Below are positions 1 to 9,756 of a stretch of DNA of 64,000 bases, piece by piece; the stretch's first letter is position 1, and every line of letters starts with the position of its first letter. The translations under genes and the position numbers were made by a program. This DNA is from Pedobacter sp. JY14-1 (GTDB lineage: Bacteria; Bacteroidota; Bacteroidia; Sphingobacteriales; Sphingobacteriaceae). The notes under the pieces were generated by a model, which did no database searches, was not told where the DNA came from, and saw only the letters and a list, made by a program, of their open reading frames with translations. The stretch spans positions 62,601 through 126,600 of the forward strand of contig NZ_JARJHU010000009.1 in NCBI RefSeq assembly GCF_029269825.1, in the 5' to 3' direction.

Positions 1-1542
1 GTCAGACCAGACGGCGGCATTATATGGGCCAGGGTGGAAGGTAAGGTATTGCACAACCAGCTAGGACAACCTGTACGCATCATCGGAACTGTATTTGATT
101 TTACAGAACATCGCCATGATAAAGAAATCCAGCGCAAACTTAAGGCGTTAGCCGACAACAGTGTCGACCTCATGGCGCTCCTGGAGCTAGACGGAAAAAA
201 CAGCTATATCAATGAAGCTGGTAAAAAGCTGCTTGGTTTTACGAGCGATCTGGAGGTACAGGAAACTCCGATTTCCGAACTTCATACGCCGGAAGACTTT
301 ATTTATGTTCAGGAACAGGTACTGTCTTCTGTGATGAGCCAGGGCAAGTGGGATGGTGTTATGCAAGTACGGCACCTGCAAACTAAGGAAGTATTTCCCG
401 TTCTGAATTATACTATACGGATCGATGATCCGCTATCCGGAAAACCGATAGGAATAGGGGCAATCATGCGTGACCTGAGGCCAGAACTAGCCGCTAAGAA
501 GGCCCTTGCCGACAGCGAACAAATGCTAAGGAACGTGACCTCGGCAGCACCTACGGCGTTATGGCTGGCCGATCAAACAGGCAGTCTTACTTATGTGAAC
601 CAGACTTGGACGGACTGGACCGGACTTACCCTGGAAAAAAGCAGGAAGGTCAGCTGGCTGGAGATAGTACATCCTGAAGATTTGCAGCGTATCACAGAAA
701 TCTACCTGAATGCCTTAAATAAGGAACAGGCTTTTGAAGCAGAGTACCGGACTATCGACGCTGCAGGATGCCTCAGGTGGTTTTCCACAAGGGGAAAGCC
801 TCAGGTTAACAGTGACCAGCATTTCAGCGGCCATGCAGGCGTGTGTATAGATATTACCAGTCAGAAAGAACTTCAAAAACAAAAAGATGATTTCATCAGC
901 ATCGCCAGTCATGAACTGAAGACGCCTATCACCAGTTTGAAGGCAGCGATACAATTACTAAATAAATACGACATCCAGTCGGCAAACCCGCTTGTTCCCA
1001 AACTTTTGTTACAAGCCGGAAAAAGCGTAGACCAGGTGAGTGCCCTGATTGATGACTTGCTAAATGTCAGCAGGCTACAGCAGCAACAACTGAAACTTAA
1101 CAAAACAAAATTCATCCTTGGAGAACTTCTGACCAGTTGTGCCAGCCCTATCGAGTTTGCGAGCAGACAGGAAGTCCGGATCAGCGGAGACATCGATCTG
1201 GAAGTCTTTGCGGATGAGCATCAGATCGCGCAGGTCGTTACCAATTTCCTTACCAATGCCATCAAATATGCTCCAGATTCCTTAGTTATAGAAGTTCGGG
1301 CAGAGCAGCAGGACGGTCATCTAAGAGTGTCGGTTACAGACTATGGCCAGGGTATTCCACCCAACCGTTTAAAGAATTTGTTTGAACGCTTTTATCGTGT
1401 AGAGGAAACCATTCATCAGGCATCCGGACTGGGACTCGGCCTGTATATCAGCGCAGAGATCATCCAGCGGCACGGTGGTAAGATAGGTGCCGAAAGCGAG
1501 CTTGGTAAGGGAAGTACCTTCTGGTTTAGCCTGCCGCGGTGA
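1..1542 (+). CDS. PAS-domain sensor histidine kinase, 5' end missing
   Basis: The frame is open to base 1, and the first residues (VRPDGG..WARVEGKV) are the PAC tail of a PAS domain, so the gene starts outside the window and the GTG at 34 is not the start. Counting residues from that GTG, a second PAS spans about 35-150 and a third about 165-280. The HisKA phospho-acceptor lies in ASHELKTP (His about 293). The HATPase_c domain shows an N box (NFLTNAIKYA, about 404), G1 (DYGQG), F (FERFYR) and G2 (GLGLGLYIS). No membrane segment is visible, so signal input is probably through the PAS domains. No response regulator follows; a partner may lie upstream. Kinase identity is firm; the signal is unknown. 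Confidence 0.95.
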   Translation, partial: VRPDGGIIWARVEGKVLHNQLGQPVRIIGTVFDFTEHRHDKEIQRKLKALADNSVDLMALLELDGKNSYINEAGKKLLGFTSDLEVQETPISELHTPEDFIYVQEQVLSSVMSQGKWDGVMQVRHLQTKEVFPVLNYTIRIDDPLSGKPIGIGAIMRDLRPELAAKKALADSEQMLRNVTSAAPTALWLADQTGSLTYVNQTWTDWTGLTLEKSRKVSWLEIVHPEDLQRITEIYLNALNKEQAFEAEYRTIDAAGCLRWFSTRGKPQVNSDQHFSGHAGVCIDITSQKELQKQKDDFISIASHELKTPITSLKAAIQLLNKYDIQSANPLVPKLLLQAGKSVDQVSALIDDLLNVSRLQQQQLKLNKTKFILGELLTSCASPIEFASRQEVRISGDIDLEVFADEHQIAQVVTNFLTNAIKYAPDSLVIEVRAEQQDGHLRVSVTDYGQGIPPNRLKNLFERFYRVEETIHQASGLGLGLYISAEIIQRHGGKIGAESELGKGSTFWFSLPR

Positions 1543-1641
1543 CATTCCTCTGGCAGAGAAAACGATCGCCAGCCAAAACAACTTGATAAATGCAGTGTTA
1601 ACACCGAAGGTATTGCACATTACAGGCACTTATGATTTAAT

Positions 1642-2121
1642 ATGGAAAATTTTACGCAAGTTATCATTCATGCGGCAAGGGTAGGAAATATTGAAGTCCT
1701 TCAGGAGCTGATCGACAGGGGAGTTGACATTAACTTACAGGATGAAAAAGGTTATACACCTTTGATCATTGCCTGCTATAATAATCAGTATGCTGCAGCG
1801 GAATTCCTGATCGGCCACGGATCTGATGTTAATGCTGTTGACTATGGAGGCAACACTGCGCTGATGGGCGTTTCCTTTAAGGGCTATCCGCAAATTGCCG
1901 AACTGCTGATCAGGAAAGGTGCTGATTTGGACAGGCAGCATGGCAACGGAGGTACCGCGCTGATGTTTGCAGCTATGTTCGGCAGACACGAGCTTCTCAG
2001 GCTTTTACTTCAGGCAGGTGCTAAAACCGATCTGGTTGACCATCGCGGAATGTCCGTATATGACCTTGCAGCACAACAGGGAAATACAGAGGCCATATCA
2101 ATTTTGCAGGCAGCAAGCTAA
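1642..2121 (+). CDS. Ankyrin-repeat protein
   Basis: The 159-residue protein is almost entirely ankyrin repeats. Four to five 33-residue units are visible, with the diagnostic GYTPLIIAC, GNTALMGVS and GGTALMFAA starts near residues 38, 71 and 105. There is no signal peptide, so it is probably cytoplasmic. It converges on the catalase gene 46 bases away and shares a terminator with it. Ankyrin proteins beside catalase genes are known elsewhere (AnkB beside KatB in Pseudomonas, Cj1386 beside KatA in Campylobacter), where they support catalase activity or haem loading. A similar role here is inference from position only. Confidence 0.88.
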   Translation: MENFTQVIIHAARVGNIEVLQELIDRGVDINLQDEKGYTPLIIACYNNQYAAAEFLIGHGSDVNAVDYGGNTALMGVSFKGYPQIAELLIRKGADLDRQHGNGGTALMFAAMFGRHELLRLLLQAGAKTDLVDHRGMSVYDLAAQQGNTEAISILQAAS

Positions 2122-2131
2122 AGATAAGCTT

Positions 2132-2169
2132 AAAAAAAGCGCCTTGACATTCCGTCAAGGCGCTTTTTT
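2132..2169. terminator. Bidirectional terminator between ankyrin gene and katE
   Basis: Perfect stem GCGCCTTGAC / GTCAAGGCGC with a 5-base ATTCC loop, flanked by an A-run on the left and a T-run on the right, so it can end transcription from both sides. The katE stop codon lies in the T-run. Confidence 0.9.
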
Positions 2170-4387
2170 ATGCAGGTATCATTCTCGGCTTTTCTCGCTC
2201 CCAAAACCGGTGCATAGCAATTGCCTTCGCAAAGATTTTTGCAGTTTTAACCGGGTCAGGGCCAATGATAATACCTTCAGCCAGTGCTGTTTCCTCATTA
2301 TATTCCTCTGGTAATTTTTTGTAGAAGTAAGTGGCTTCCAATACTTGTATCGCCTGTTCATCTGCAGCGATCGCTTTACAATGCTTGAAAGCTTCATTCA
2401 GGAAATGTACAGCATTGGGTTCTGCCTCCAGGCTGGCGACACTGTTGGTGCCACCGGGTACGTATACTGCGTCAAATAATACTGAAGCGGCTGTAAGAAA
2501 GCTATGGTCTGCCATGAATACGGTGTCATCGGCAGCTATAACGTTACCCAGCCTGGGCGCGATCAGCTCTGCAACTGCACCCTGAGCCTCAAGAACTGAT
2601 TTAACAGCCTTGACTGAAACTGCATCCACCCCGTCTGCAACAAGAATGGCGATCTTCCGGGTTAAGATAGACTCCTTTCTGGTATGGGCCATGCTCAAAG
2701 CCTTAGAGGCTGCCAGTGCACTTTTCATCTGGATGGGCTCATGATCTTCCGGTTTACCGTCTGCCGGTATGCTGTGGTTCAATGGCCGAGCCAGATCATT
2801 GGGAATACTTAGTCCGAGCCCGTAAGCTACCTGTGTAGCGAGACTGTCATCAATCTGCTTTAAAATGCCCAGCATCCTTTGACGGATGGCCACTGTCTTT
2901 ACTTTTCCCAGTTCAAATATCAGGGCCTCGGCCATATGGTTTTTCTCGGGGTCAGACTGACTGTTAAAAAAGAGCCTGGCCTGGCTAAAATGGTCCCGGA
3001 AGCTGTTACTGCGGGCACGTACCTTTCTCGCATCGATGCGCTCGTTATAGGAAGTGAAACCTCCGTCTGCCGCCTTAACCTGCTGAGGATCGTTGTTGCC
3101 CAGGCTGTTCGGGTTATAGCTGGATTTGCCCCTGTTCACGGTTTGGCGCATGAAACCGTCCCGCTGGTTGTTATGTACAGGGACCAGTGGTCTGTTGATC
3201 GGTATTTCCTGAAAATTTGGACCACCAAGCCGGATCAGTTGCGTATCGGTATAAGAGAACAGCCTTCCCTGCATCAGCGGATCATTGGTGAAGTCTATCC
3301 CCGGTACGATATGGCCAACATGGAAAGCGACCTGTTCGGTTTCCGCGAAGAAATTATCCGGGTTACGGTTCAGCGTCAGCTTGCCAACAGGCTGGACCGG
3401 TACCAGCTCTTCCGGAATGATCTTCGTTGGATCAAGAAGATCGAAATCAAACTTAAATTCATCTTCTTCCGGCACGATCTGTAAGCCAAGCTCCCATTCG
3501 GGGTATGCACCCGATTCAATGGCATCCCACAGATCTCGACGGTGGAAATCCGGATCTTTTCCGGATATATTTTGGGCCTCATCCCAGGCCACAGCGTGTA
3601 CACCAAGCAGCGGTTTCAGATGGAATTTGACAAAACTCGATTTGCCTTCAGCATTGATCAGTCTGAAAGTGTGCACACCAAAGCCTTCCATCATCCGATA
3701 GCTCCTGGGTATTGCGCGGTCACTCATCAGCCACATGACCATATGTGCAGATTCCGGCATCAGTGAGATGAAATCCCAAAAGGTGTCGTGGGCAGAAGCT
3801 GCCTGAGGGATCTCATTCTCCGGCTCGGGTTTCACCGCGTGTACAAGGTCAGGAAATTTCATCGCATCCTGGATGAAAAAAACCGGCATATTATTGCCTA
3901 CCAGGTCAAAGTTACCTTCCTCCGTGTAAAATTTTATAGCAAAGCCTCTTACGTCTCTCGCCAGATCGGTAGAGCCCCTGGACCCTGCGACTGTCGAAAA
4001 GCGTACAAAGACGGGTGTCTCGGTTTTTGTATCATTCAGAAAGGCTGCTTTGGTATATGGAGCTTGCGACTCATACAATTGGAATACACCGTGCGCACCC
4101 GATCCCCTTGCATGTACGACCCGTTCAGGGATACGTTCATGGTCAAAGTGCGTGATCTTTTCCCGTAATATAAAGTCTTCCAATAGGGTTGCACCCCGGT
4201 CACCTGCTTTGAGTGAATTCTGGTCGTCGTTAATCTTTACACCATGATTGGTTGTCATCTGTTCGCCGGCGGCATCGGCAGTATGGGGCAGCAGGGAAGT
4301 GGTCTTCGCGGTTTCCTGCTGCAATACCTCCTTGCGGTCAATAGCCGCCTCGGTACCTTTCTTAGGTGATGGTTTTTTAGTCGCCAT
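2168..4387 (-). CDS. katE: Large-subunit (clade II) haem catalase, HPII type
   Basis: Decomposes hydrogen peroxide to water and oxygen. The start chosen is the ATG at 4385-4387 ([10 protein letters not shown]), giving 739 residues; the longer frame would run into the upstream gene. Catalytic His92 lies in [12 protein letters not shown], the Asn in [11 protein letters not shown] (165/166), and the proximal haem Tyr379 in RLFSYTDTQ. From about residue 560 a flavodoxin/DJ-1-like domain follows ([12 protein letters not shown]..), the hallmark of the roughly 750-residue HPII class. A lysine-rich N-terminal tail and no signal peptide suggest a cytoplasmic enzyme. It sits 4 bases behind the DUF892 gene, probably as one operon. 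Confidence 0.96.
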   Translation of the reverse strand: MATKKPSPKKGTEAAIDRKEVLQQETAKTTSLLPHTADAAGEQMTTNHGVKINDDQNSLKAGDRGATLLEDFILREKITHFDHERIPERVVHARGSGAHGVFQLYESQAPYTKAAFLNDTKTETPVFVRFSTVAGSRGSTDLARDVRGFAIKFYTEEGNFDLVGNNMPVFFIQDAMKFPDLVHAVKPEPENEIPQAASAHDTFWDFISLMPESAHMVMWLMSDRAIPRSYRMMEGFGVHTFRLINAEGKSSFVKFHLKPLLGVHAVAWDEAQNISGKDPDFHRRDLWDAIESGAYPEWELGLQIVPEEDEFKFDFDLLDPTKIIPEELVPVQPVGKLTLNRNPDNFFAETEQVAFHVGHIVPGIDFTNDPLMQGRLFSYTDTQLIRLGGPNFQEIPINRPLVPVHNNQRDGFMRQTVNRGKSSYNPNSLGNNDPQQVKAADGGFTSYNERIDARKVRARSNSFRDHFSQARLFFNSQSDPEKNHMAEALIFELGKVKTVAIRQRMLGILKQIDDSLATQVAYGLGLSIPNDLARPLNHSIPADGKPEDHEPIQMKSALAASKALSMAHTRKESILTRKIAILVADGVDAVSVKAVKSVLEAQGAVAELIAPRLGNVIAADDTVFMADHSFLTAASVLFDAVYVPGGTNSVASLEAEPNAVHFLNEAFKHCKAIAADEQAIQVLEATYFYKKLPEEYNEETALAEGIIIGPDPVKTAKIFAKAIAMHRFWEREKPRMIPA

Positions 4388-4391
4388 GTGT

Positions 4392-4943
4392 TTATGATTC
4401 TGTTGATGCCTGCTGATTAATGTTTGCCTCAGCAATTTTGCTTAAGGTAATATCTGCTCTTTTTTCTTCTTCCAGGGTTTGTACCAATAAGGCTGAAACT
4501 TCACTAAGCCCCAAGGTAGTGGCCAGCTGCGCCAGCCCACCGTAGGAGGCGATCTCATAATGTTCTACTTTCTGGCTGGCGAGTATGATGCCTACATCCC
4601 TGGTCGCTGTTCCTGACTCGGTGCTTTCAAGGATGCTTTCACCCTCTTTGGCCAGTCCTTCCATTGCATCACATTTTTTAGCCTGAGCCTTTTCATCAAG
4701 CAGCGTAAATATCTGCTCAAGTCTGGCGACCTGTCCTCTGGTTTCATCCAGGTGCTTTCCGATTGCGCCGGCAAGTTCCGCTGAAGTGGCGGATTTTTGC
4801 ATTTTAGGGAGCACCTTCAACAGGTGATTCTCGGCCCAGTACAAATCCTTGATACCATCAATGAACAATTCTTTCAGCGCAGGCTCTTCAGCGATGCTGG
4901 TCTTCGTACTGAGCTTCGGCTCAGATCCGCTTTTTGTTTTCAT
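4392..4943 (-). CDS. Ferritin-like DUF892 (YciE/YciF) family protein
   Basis: The 183-residue protein carries the family core LKELFIDGIKDLYWAENHLLKVLPKM from about residue 23, followed by a helical bundle with the AEL-type helices typical of YciF. YciF relatives are ferritin-like four-helix proteins induced by osmotic and general stress; their biochemical activity is unsettled. The N-terminal 20 residues are polar and low in complexity. It is the first gene of a two-gene unit with the catalase, supporting a stress-protection role. Confidence 0.9.
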   Translation of the reverse strand: MKTKSGSEPKLSTKTSIAEEPALKELFIDGIKDLYWAENHLLKVLPKMQKSATSAELAGAIGKHLDETRGQVARLEQIFTLLDEKAQAKKCDAMEGLAKEGESILESTESGTATRDVGIILASQKVEHYEIASYGGLAQLATTLGLSEVSALLVQTLEEEKRADITLSKIAEANINQQASTES

Positions 4944-5067
4944 AGTGTAGCTTAGTTTACATCATAACAGAATCGGAAGCGGAGGGTTTTCTAATTCGAA
5001 GGATTCCTGAAAAAATATAGATTTGTCTTTTATTGGTCCAAATTTTACCTGTCGCTATTATTGTTAG

Positions 5068-5364
5068 ATGATCACCTATATTCAGCTTCTTCGGATTTTT
5101 TGGCTGTTTCATCAGAAACTCATTTTGCCAGCGTTAACCTTATCGTTCCTGCTCTCATTTTTATATATGCGGCTCAATCAGATATGTGTCGGTGCGGGAA
5201 TGACCATTGTTATTATATTACCAACCTTTCACTACTTGTTTTACGACCTGAGTAAGCCGAATGAATATATGTTTTATCACAATGCAGGGCTGAGCAAACT
5301 CGCGTTATGGATTAGTACCTTCATATTCAGTTTAATCCTCTGTTTAATCTTGGTGATAATATGA
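5068..5364 (+). CDS. Small integral membrane protein, probable ABC partner
   Basis: The 98-residue protein is very hydrophobic, with three likely membrane helices (about residues 18-35, 42-60 and 76-97). It resembles no family I can name. Its last four bases overlap the start of the ABC ATPase gene (ATGA junction), so the two are translationally coupled. It is far too short for a conventional permease, so it may form part of a minimal exporter or act as a membrane anchor. A second reading frame over the first 190 bases looks like a shadow. Confidence 0.68.
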   Translation: MITYIQLLRIFWLFHQKLILPALTLSFLLSFLYMRLNQICVGAGMTIVIILPTFHYLFYDLSKPNEYMFYHNAGLSKLALWISTFIFSLILCLILVII

Positions 5365-6050
5365 ACGGATTACATGCCGACAGTATAAGGAAGGCTTTTG
5401 CCGGAAAGCAGATATTGAATGATGTGTTCATTTCCTGCGCATCAGGTGAAGTTGTAGGTCTTCTGGGCAGAAACGGATCGGGCAAGTCTACCTTATTGAA
5501 AATCATCTTCGGCGCACTTGCTGCAGACTACAAATATGTGCTTGCAGCCGGTAAGCGTATCACTTCGTTACATGATTCTAAGGGCTTCATCAGCTACCTG
5601 CCGCAGGATAGTTATTTACCCGTACATGTACGTCTTGAAAAGATCATCGACTCTTTCTGCCTGAAAGACGAAGCGAGACGATTAAAAGACAATGTTTATA
5701 TAGAACCGTTTCTCAAGAGAAAGGCGCAAGACTTATCCGGAGGTGAAAAGCGTGTCATCGAAACACTTCTAATCATTTATTCAGGCGCAAAATACTTATT
5801 GTTGGACGAGCCATTTAACGGACTGTCGCCCCTGTATTGTGAGCGAATGAAAGAAATCATCCGTCAGCATCCGGATAAAGGCTTTATCATCACAGACCAT
5901 GATTATTGTAACGTTCTGGACCTCGCAACAAAGGTCGTACTGATGCAACATGGCAACACCAAGATCATTGAACATCCGTCGCAACTGATCGACTTGGGGT
6001 ATCTTCCTGAAATAATGCGAAATGAATTGTCTGCGTATGACAAGCATTAG
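5361..6050 (+). CDS. ABC transporter ATP-binding protein
   Basis: A 229-residue stand-alone nucleotide-binding protein with every catalytic motif: Walker A GRNGSGKS (36-43), Q-loop in YLPQDSY, signature LSGGE (125-129), Walker B YLLLDEP (145-151) and H-switch His180 in IITDHDYC. The layout resembles LptB or other exporter-type ATPases. The only linked candidate membrane partner is the 98-residue protein that overlaps its start. Substrate unknown. About 175 bases without a gene separate it from the AraC regulator. Confidence 0.92.
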   Translation: MNGLHADSIRKAFAGKQILNDVFISCASGEVVGLLGRNGSGKSTLLKIIFGALAADYKYVLAAGKRITSLHDSKGFISYLPQDSYLPVHVRLEKIIDSFCLKDEARRLKDNVYIEPFLKRKAQDLSGGEKRVIETLLIIYSGAKYLLLDEPFNGLSPLYCERMKEIIRQHPDKGFIITDHDYCNVLDLATKVVLMQHGNTKIIEHPSQLIDLGYLPEIMRNELSAYDKH

Positions 6051-6225
6051 CGCTGATCAAACAAACTGTAGTCAACAGTTTCACGACTGAAACCCGTAAA
6101 CATTTAAACTTCCGGCAGCTTGCTTTAAAACGCTAGCAATATGATGCAATCGGTTATCTGGCGATAAAATCAGCTGTCTGTCGACAGATCTTTAATTATT
6201 TCTCAGTTTCGGGTTGCTTTGCATA

Positions 6226-7104
6226 ATGCATGTAAATTGCTACAGCCCCTCTGCCGTTTTACAGCCTTACATCGACAACTATATGTTTGTTGACATTGAC
6301 TGGCGAACGACGTCCGCAATGCCGGCATTATGGCGGCTCATTCCGTTTGGCCAGGTTTCTGCGCTTTTTCTTTATGGCGACAATCACCAATATAGCCCGT
6401 TGAGTGCCGGAGAGCAAATGGAAGAAACATCCGGTGCCTTTTTGGTTGGGCAACTTACAAAGCCGCTGTGGTTAAAGTTTTCAGGTCATACACGCCTGGC
6501 AAAAGTGCAGTTCAGGACAGGAGGCGCTCAGCAATTTCTTACTTTGTCACTTGCCGAGCTTACAGATACCCCGAGTACCTGTCTTGGAGAATTCTGGGGT
6601 CCGGAAGCCCATTTGCTTAATGAGCAACTACACGCTGCCGAAAGCGACTACGCCCGGTGTGCATTACTGAACCGGTTTTTCCAATCTCAACTATTATCAG
6701 AAAACCTCCAGGCCAACTATGTACACTACACCCTCAGGCAACTGAATCAAACCCGAGGTAACTGTAAGTTGGCAGACCTGGAACATTCCCTAGGCATCAG
6801 TGCCAGGCAACTGGAACGCGTTTTCCACTCCCGTGTCGGCCTTTCACCCAAGACCATCAGCAAGTTTATCCGTATAAATACCGCATTAAACGCCCTGGAG
6901 CACAATCCTTCACAACACCTCTCGGCACTCGGTTACCAATTAGGTTATTTCGATCCGGCACATTTCTCAAAAGACTTCAAACAAGTTAGCGGAATTTCTC
7001 CGTCTGCATTTCATAAGCGTGACAGGAGTGAATACCTCGTTTCAGGTGGCAAATGCTTTTCAGCATCCCCATGTCGGATTTTTACAAAGACGACGGCCGT
7101 CTGA
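6226..7104 (+). CDS. AraC-family transcriptional regulator
   Basis: The C-terminal third carries a two-helix-turn-helix AraC domain (LADLEHSLGISARQLERVFHSRVG..., ending in GYFDPAHFSKDFKQVSGISPSAFHKR). The N-terminal 150 residues match the DUF6597-type sensor layout (YSPSAVLQPYIDNYMFVDI). The first ATG, at 6226, is preferred over a TTG 12 bases earlier. A short CTGTCGACAG palindrome lies 39 bases upstream. The next genes encode a YceI lipoprotein and an unknown lipoprotein in the same direction; whether they are its targets is inference. Confidence 0.9.
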   Translation: MHVNCYSPSAVLQPYIDNYMFVDIDWRTTSAMPALWRLIPFGQVSALFLYGDNHQYSPLSAGEQMEETSGAFLVGQLTKPLWLKFSGHTRLAKVQFRTGGAQQFLTLSLAELTDTPSTCLGEFWGPEAHLLNEQLHAAESDYARCALLNRFFQSQLLSENLQANYVHYTLRQLNQTRGNCKLADLEHSLGISARQLERVFHSRVGLSPKTISKFIRINTALNALEHNPSQHLSALGYQLGYFDPAHFSKDFKQVSGISPSAFHKRDRSEYLVSGGKCFSASPCRIFTKTTAV

Positions 7105-7139
7105 AACCGAAATTTGCGGAAACGTAATTCAATACATCT

Positions 7140-7757
7140 ATGAAATTTAATCAAACACTGATGGCTATCGCATGCATAGCTACCCTGACCGCCTGCGAAA
7201 AGGAAAATAATGACGATGCATCCTATCTTATCAACACTGAAACATCGGTGGTGGAATGGAAAGGTGTCGCCAGTGACCATTTTCACACTGGCGCTTTTGA
7301 GGTAACCGGTAATTTACAAACCCAAAGCGGAATCGTGTCAGCAGGAAATTTTATCATTCCCATCTCTAGCATCAAAAATTATGATTTGCCTGATCCGGCA
7401 AAAACTGAACTGCTGAATCATTTGAAAAGCCCCGATTTTTTCAATGTCGCGCTGCACCCGAATGCTGAATTTAAGCTGAAAACAGCAAAGGCGCTTGATA
7501 AAGCAGATACACTGACCACCGCTGGCTATAATTACAGGATCACCGGCGATTTCTCCATGATCGGGCAGACACATGAGATTAGTTTTCCGGCTAAGATCAC
7601 CATCACCCAAGACAGCCTGTTCACTACAGCCGCCTTCAAGATTAACCGTTTAACATGGGGAATGACCAGTTACAATGATCCATCAAAACCACTTTACCTG
7701 CTTCCTGACGTCGAGCTAAAATTGAATGTAAAGGCTGCAGTGGTATTAAAAGATTAG
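7140..7757 (+). CDS. YceI-family lipoprotein
   Basis: A 205-residue protein with a lipoprotein signal peptide (ATLTAC, Cys19). A YceI-like lipocalin-fold domain follows from about residue 34 (TSVVEWKGVASDHFHTGAFEVTGNL... to the C-terminal ..NRLTWGMTSYND). YceI proteins bind isoprenoid-type lipids in a beta-barrel; the role is often envelope stress or unknown. The acidic/lysine residues after the Cys (EKENNDD) resemble the surface-export signal of Bacteroidota lipoproteins. It is followed 20 bases later by another lipoprotein gene, a likely operon. Confidence 0.9.
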   Translation: MKFNQTLMAIACIATLTACEKENNDDASYLINTETSVVEWKGVASDHFHTGAFEVTGNLQTQSGIVSAGNFIIPISSIKNYDLPDPAKTELLNHLKSPDFFNVALHPNAEFKLKTAKALDKADTLTTAGYNYRITGDFSMIGQTHEISFPAKITITQDSLFTTAAFKINRLTWGMTSYNDPSKPLYLLPDVELKLNVKAAVVLKD

Positions 7758-7777
7758 GCAAACCATATGTTATCAAA

Positions 7778-8944
7778 ATGAAAAAGCTCTGTTTGCTTGC
7801 AGTGATTGCGCTATCCATAGCCAGCTGTAAAAAAGATCACCAGGATACGCCAGATAATCAGGAAGTAATCACGCCGCCGAAAGACCCTTTGTTGTTTGGT
7901 CAAATCTGGACGCCGAACTCCAATGGAGTCGTTACGGTATGGAATGGAAAAACCCGCGATACCAACATCGTTGCCTACAAGCATGATGGCCTGATCGTGA
8001 CAGGCTTCTACGAAAAGTCCGTGGTTTCTCCTGGCGGAATAGCGAAGGGAATCGTTTTTTATGGCAATGAAGTAAAAGATGGCAACGGCTCCCGCTTATG
8101 CCAGTTTTTACAGCAAAGCACACCCTTTGCCGAGTCCACCGGACGTCAACATGATCCCCGCTATGTAGAGTGGGCGCAGGGTAGTATCACCTATAAGGGC
8201 GACACTTATATTGTCGCACTTGGGGGCGTGCCCGGTCAACGGGCCAAATCCTATTACTACAAAGTCGACGGCAACACCGGAAAGCAAACTTACCACCCGT
8301 TGGCACAAACACCCAATGGTAATGGCTACGGACGATACTGTGGTACCGAAAAAGGCCTGATCGTCTGTAAAGCACTAAGTCCCGAAACGAAGACCACTTT
8401 CCTGCAAGTTTTCAGGGAGAATCAATTGATAAATGAGTACAAGCTTGAAATACCCGGCTATATCTATATCGACATCGAAAATATCTTTGCCAGAGACGAC
8501 GACAATCTGATCGTTATCATTGCCAGCAAAAAGGAAGGCACACCAATAACGGGCTTATTTTACGTCGCAATCAACCTCATCGACCATACTATAAAAACGT
8601 ATAAGGCAGATATGCCGGAAGTGAATTATCACATCAATGAAGGTACCTACGTCAACCAGAAAGTTTACCTGCCATACTATGAAAATGGGGTGAATAAGTG
8701 TGCTTACGTCACACTTGAATTTGACGACAAAACCAATAAAGTTATTTCCAAGAAGTTTGACCTGCCCGGAAAAGCTGGTCAACCTTACGGCTTAGCTACA
8801 TTGGTTGCCACTAACGGAAATAATGTGTACGTTGGTGGGTCTCAAGGCTCATTCGCCTGCTACTGGAGAAATGACAAACTTGTCGAGATCGACAATACCG
8901 GCGCGACCCTATCGGCCATCACGAAAATTGCGGTGTTTGATTAG
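7778..8944 (+). CDS. Lipoprotein of unknown function, possibly beta-propeller
   Basis: A 388-residue protein with a lipoprotein signal (LSIASCKKD, Cys17). The remainder is rich in beta-strand-like segments and repeating GxxY/DxxN patterns (for example NVYVGGSQGSFACYW near the end), which suggests a propeller, but I recognise no named family. It lies just downstream of the YceI gene, so it is probably co-transcribed and exported to the outer membrane. Function not assignable. Confidence 0.8.
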   Translation: MKKLCLLAVIALSIASCKKDHQDTPDNQEVITPPKDPLLFGQIWTPNSNGVVTVWNGKTRDTNIVAYKHDGLIVTGFYEKSVVSPGGIAKGIVFYGNEVKDGNGSRLCQFLQQSTPFAESTGRQHDPRYVEWAQGSITYKGDTYIVALGGVPGQRAKSYYYKVDGNTGKQTYHPLAQTPNGNGYGRYCGTEKGLIVCKALSPETKTTFLQVFRENQLINEYKLEIPGYIYIDIENIFARDDDNLIVIIASKKEGTPITGLFYVAINLIDHTIKTYKADMPEVNYHINEGTYVNQKVYLPYYENGVNKCAYVTLEFDDKTNKVISKKFDLPGKAGQPYGLATLVATNGNNVYVGGSQGSFACYWRNDKLVEIDNTGATLSAITKIAVFD

Positions 8945-8971
8945 TGTTCCAACTTTTCCATCTTTGCCTCG

Positions 8972-9523
8972 ATGAACTCATATAGGCAGCAGATTGAACA
9001 AGACGGCTTCGCGATCCATTGAAAAACCATCTATTTTGACAAGCCGGAACAATCAAACTGGTTTGTATCCTATCATCAGGACCTAACAATCTCGGTGGAC
9101 AAGCGTATTAACGTTGAGGGCTTCTGTAACTGGACCGTAAAACAGGGGCAATTTGCGGTACAGCCACCATTACCTATACTTCATAAGTGCTTCACGGCAC
9201 GAATTCACCTCGATGATACAAATGAACACAACGGAGCGCTGAGAGTAATTCCCGGATCACACCTTGATGGTATCCAACGTCTGGATGATATAAGTAAAGA
9301 TACAGAAGTCATTTGTGCTGTCCCTAAGGGCGGGGTTATGATTATGAAGCCTTTATTAATGCACAGTTCCAGCAGGACGACCAATAATAAGAGAAGGAGA
9401 GTAATTCATATTGAATTTTGTGATCAGGAACTACCAGAGCAATTACAATGGTCGGAGAGGATGGATATATCAGTTACTTTAAGTGAGCCAGGGGATATTC
9501 CGGCAGGGATATATATCATGTAG
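8972..9523 (+). pseudogene. Decayed phytanoyl-CoA dioxygenase (PhyH) family gene
   Basis: The ATG at 8972 gives MNSYRQQIEQDGFAIH, a typical PhyH N-terminus, then an in-frame TGA at 9020. The same frame continues at once with TIYFDKPEQSNWFVSYHQDL and on to the C-terminus. Between DGFAIH and the iron-binding HxD segment (YHQD) an intact relative would have about 60-70 more residues, so a central piece is lost and a stop lies at the junction. The distal half is well preserved, including LHLDD-type RIHLDD, VIPGSHL and the distal His in LLMHSSSR. A 142-residue product could start at 9095 but would lack the HxD motif. Confidence 0.85.
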
Positions 9524-9723
9524 GTAGCGGCCTTCAACTGCAAACTTGTTTTTGTGTATACAGGTTCCTTTTGGTCGACCAAGGCAATGAAATAGACCTC
9601 AGATCGTCTAAAAGATGAAGCAGGCAGCAAAAGATGAGAATACTTTTTTGCAGCGCAGTGTTCCTGGTTTAAATATCCCTTTTTTTGTCGCGAACAACCC
9701 TCATTGAATTTCATGTCATCACT

Positions 9724-9731
9724 TACCTTTG
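9724..9731 (+). promoter_or_regulatory. -7 promoter element of the VOC gene
   Basis: TACCTTTG fits the Bacteroidota TAnnTTTG element, 25 bases before the ATG at 9757. A weak -33 (ATTG, 9703-9706) lies 17 bases upstream. The rest of 9524-9756 shows no gene. Confidence 0.6.
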
Positions 9732-9756
9732 ATAAGTAGATACTAAAAAAATAATT

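Noticed and set aside
2879-3484. A 201-codon open frame on the plus strand across the catalase gene
   Set aside because: It is the antisense of katE, whose motifs on the minus strand are unambiguous; the translated frame has no recognisable domain.
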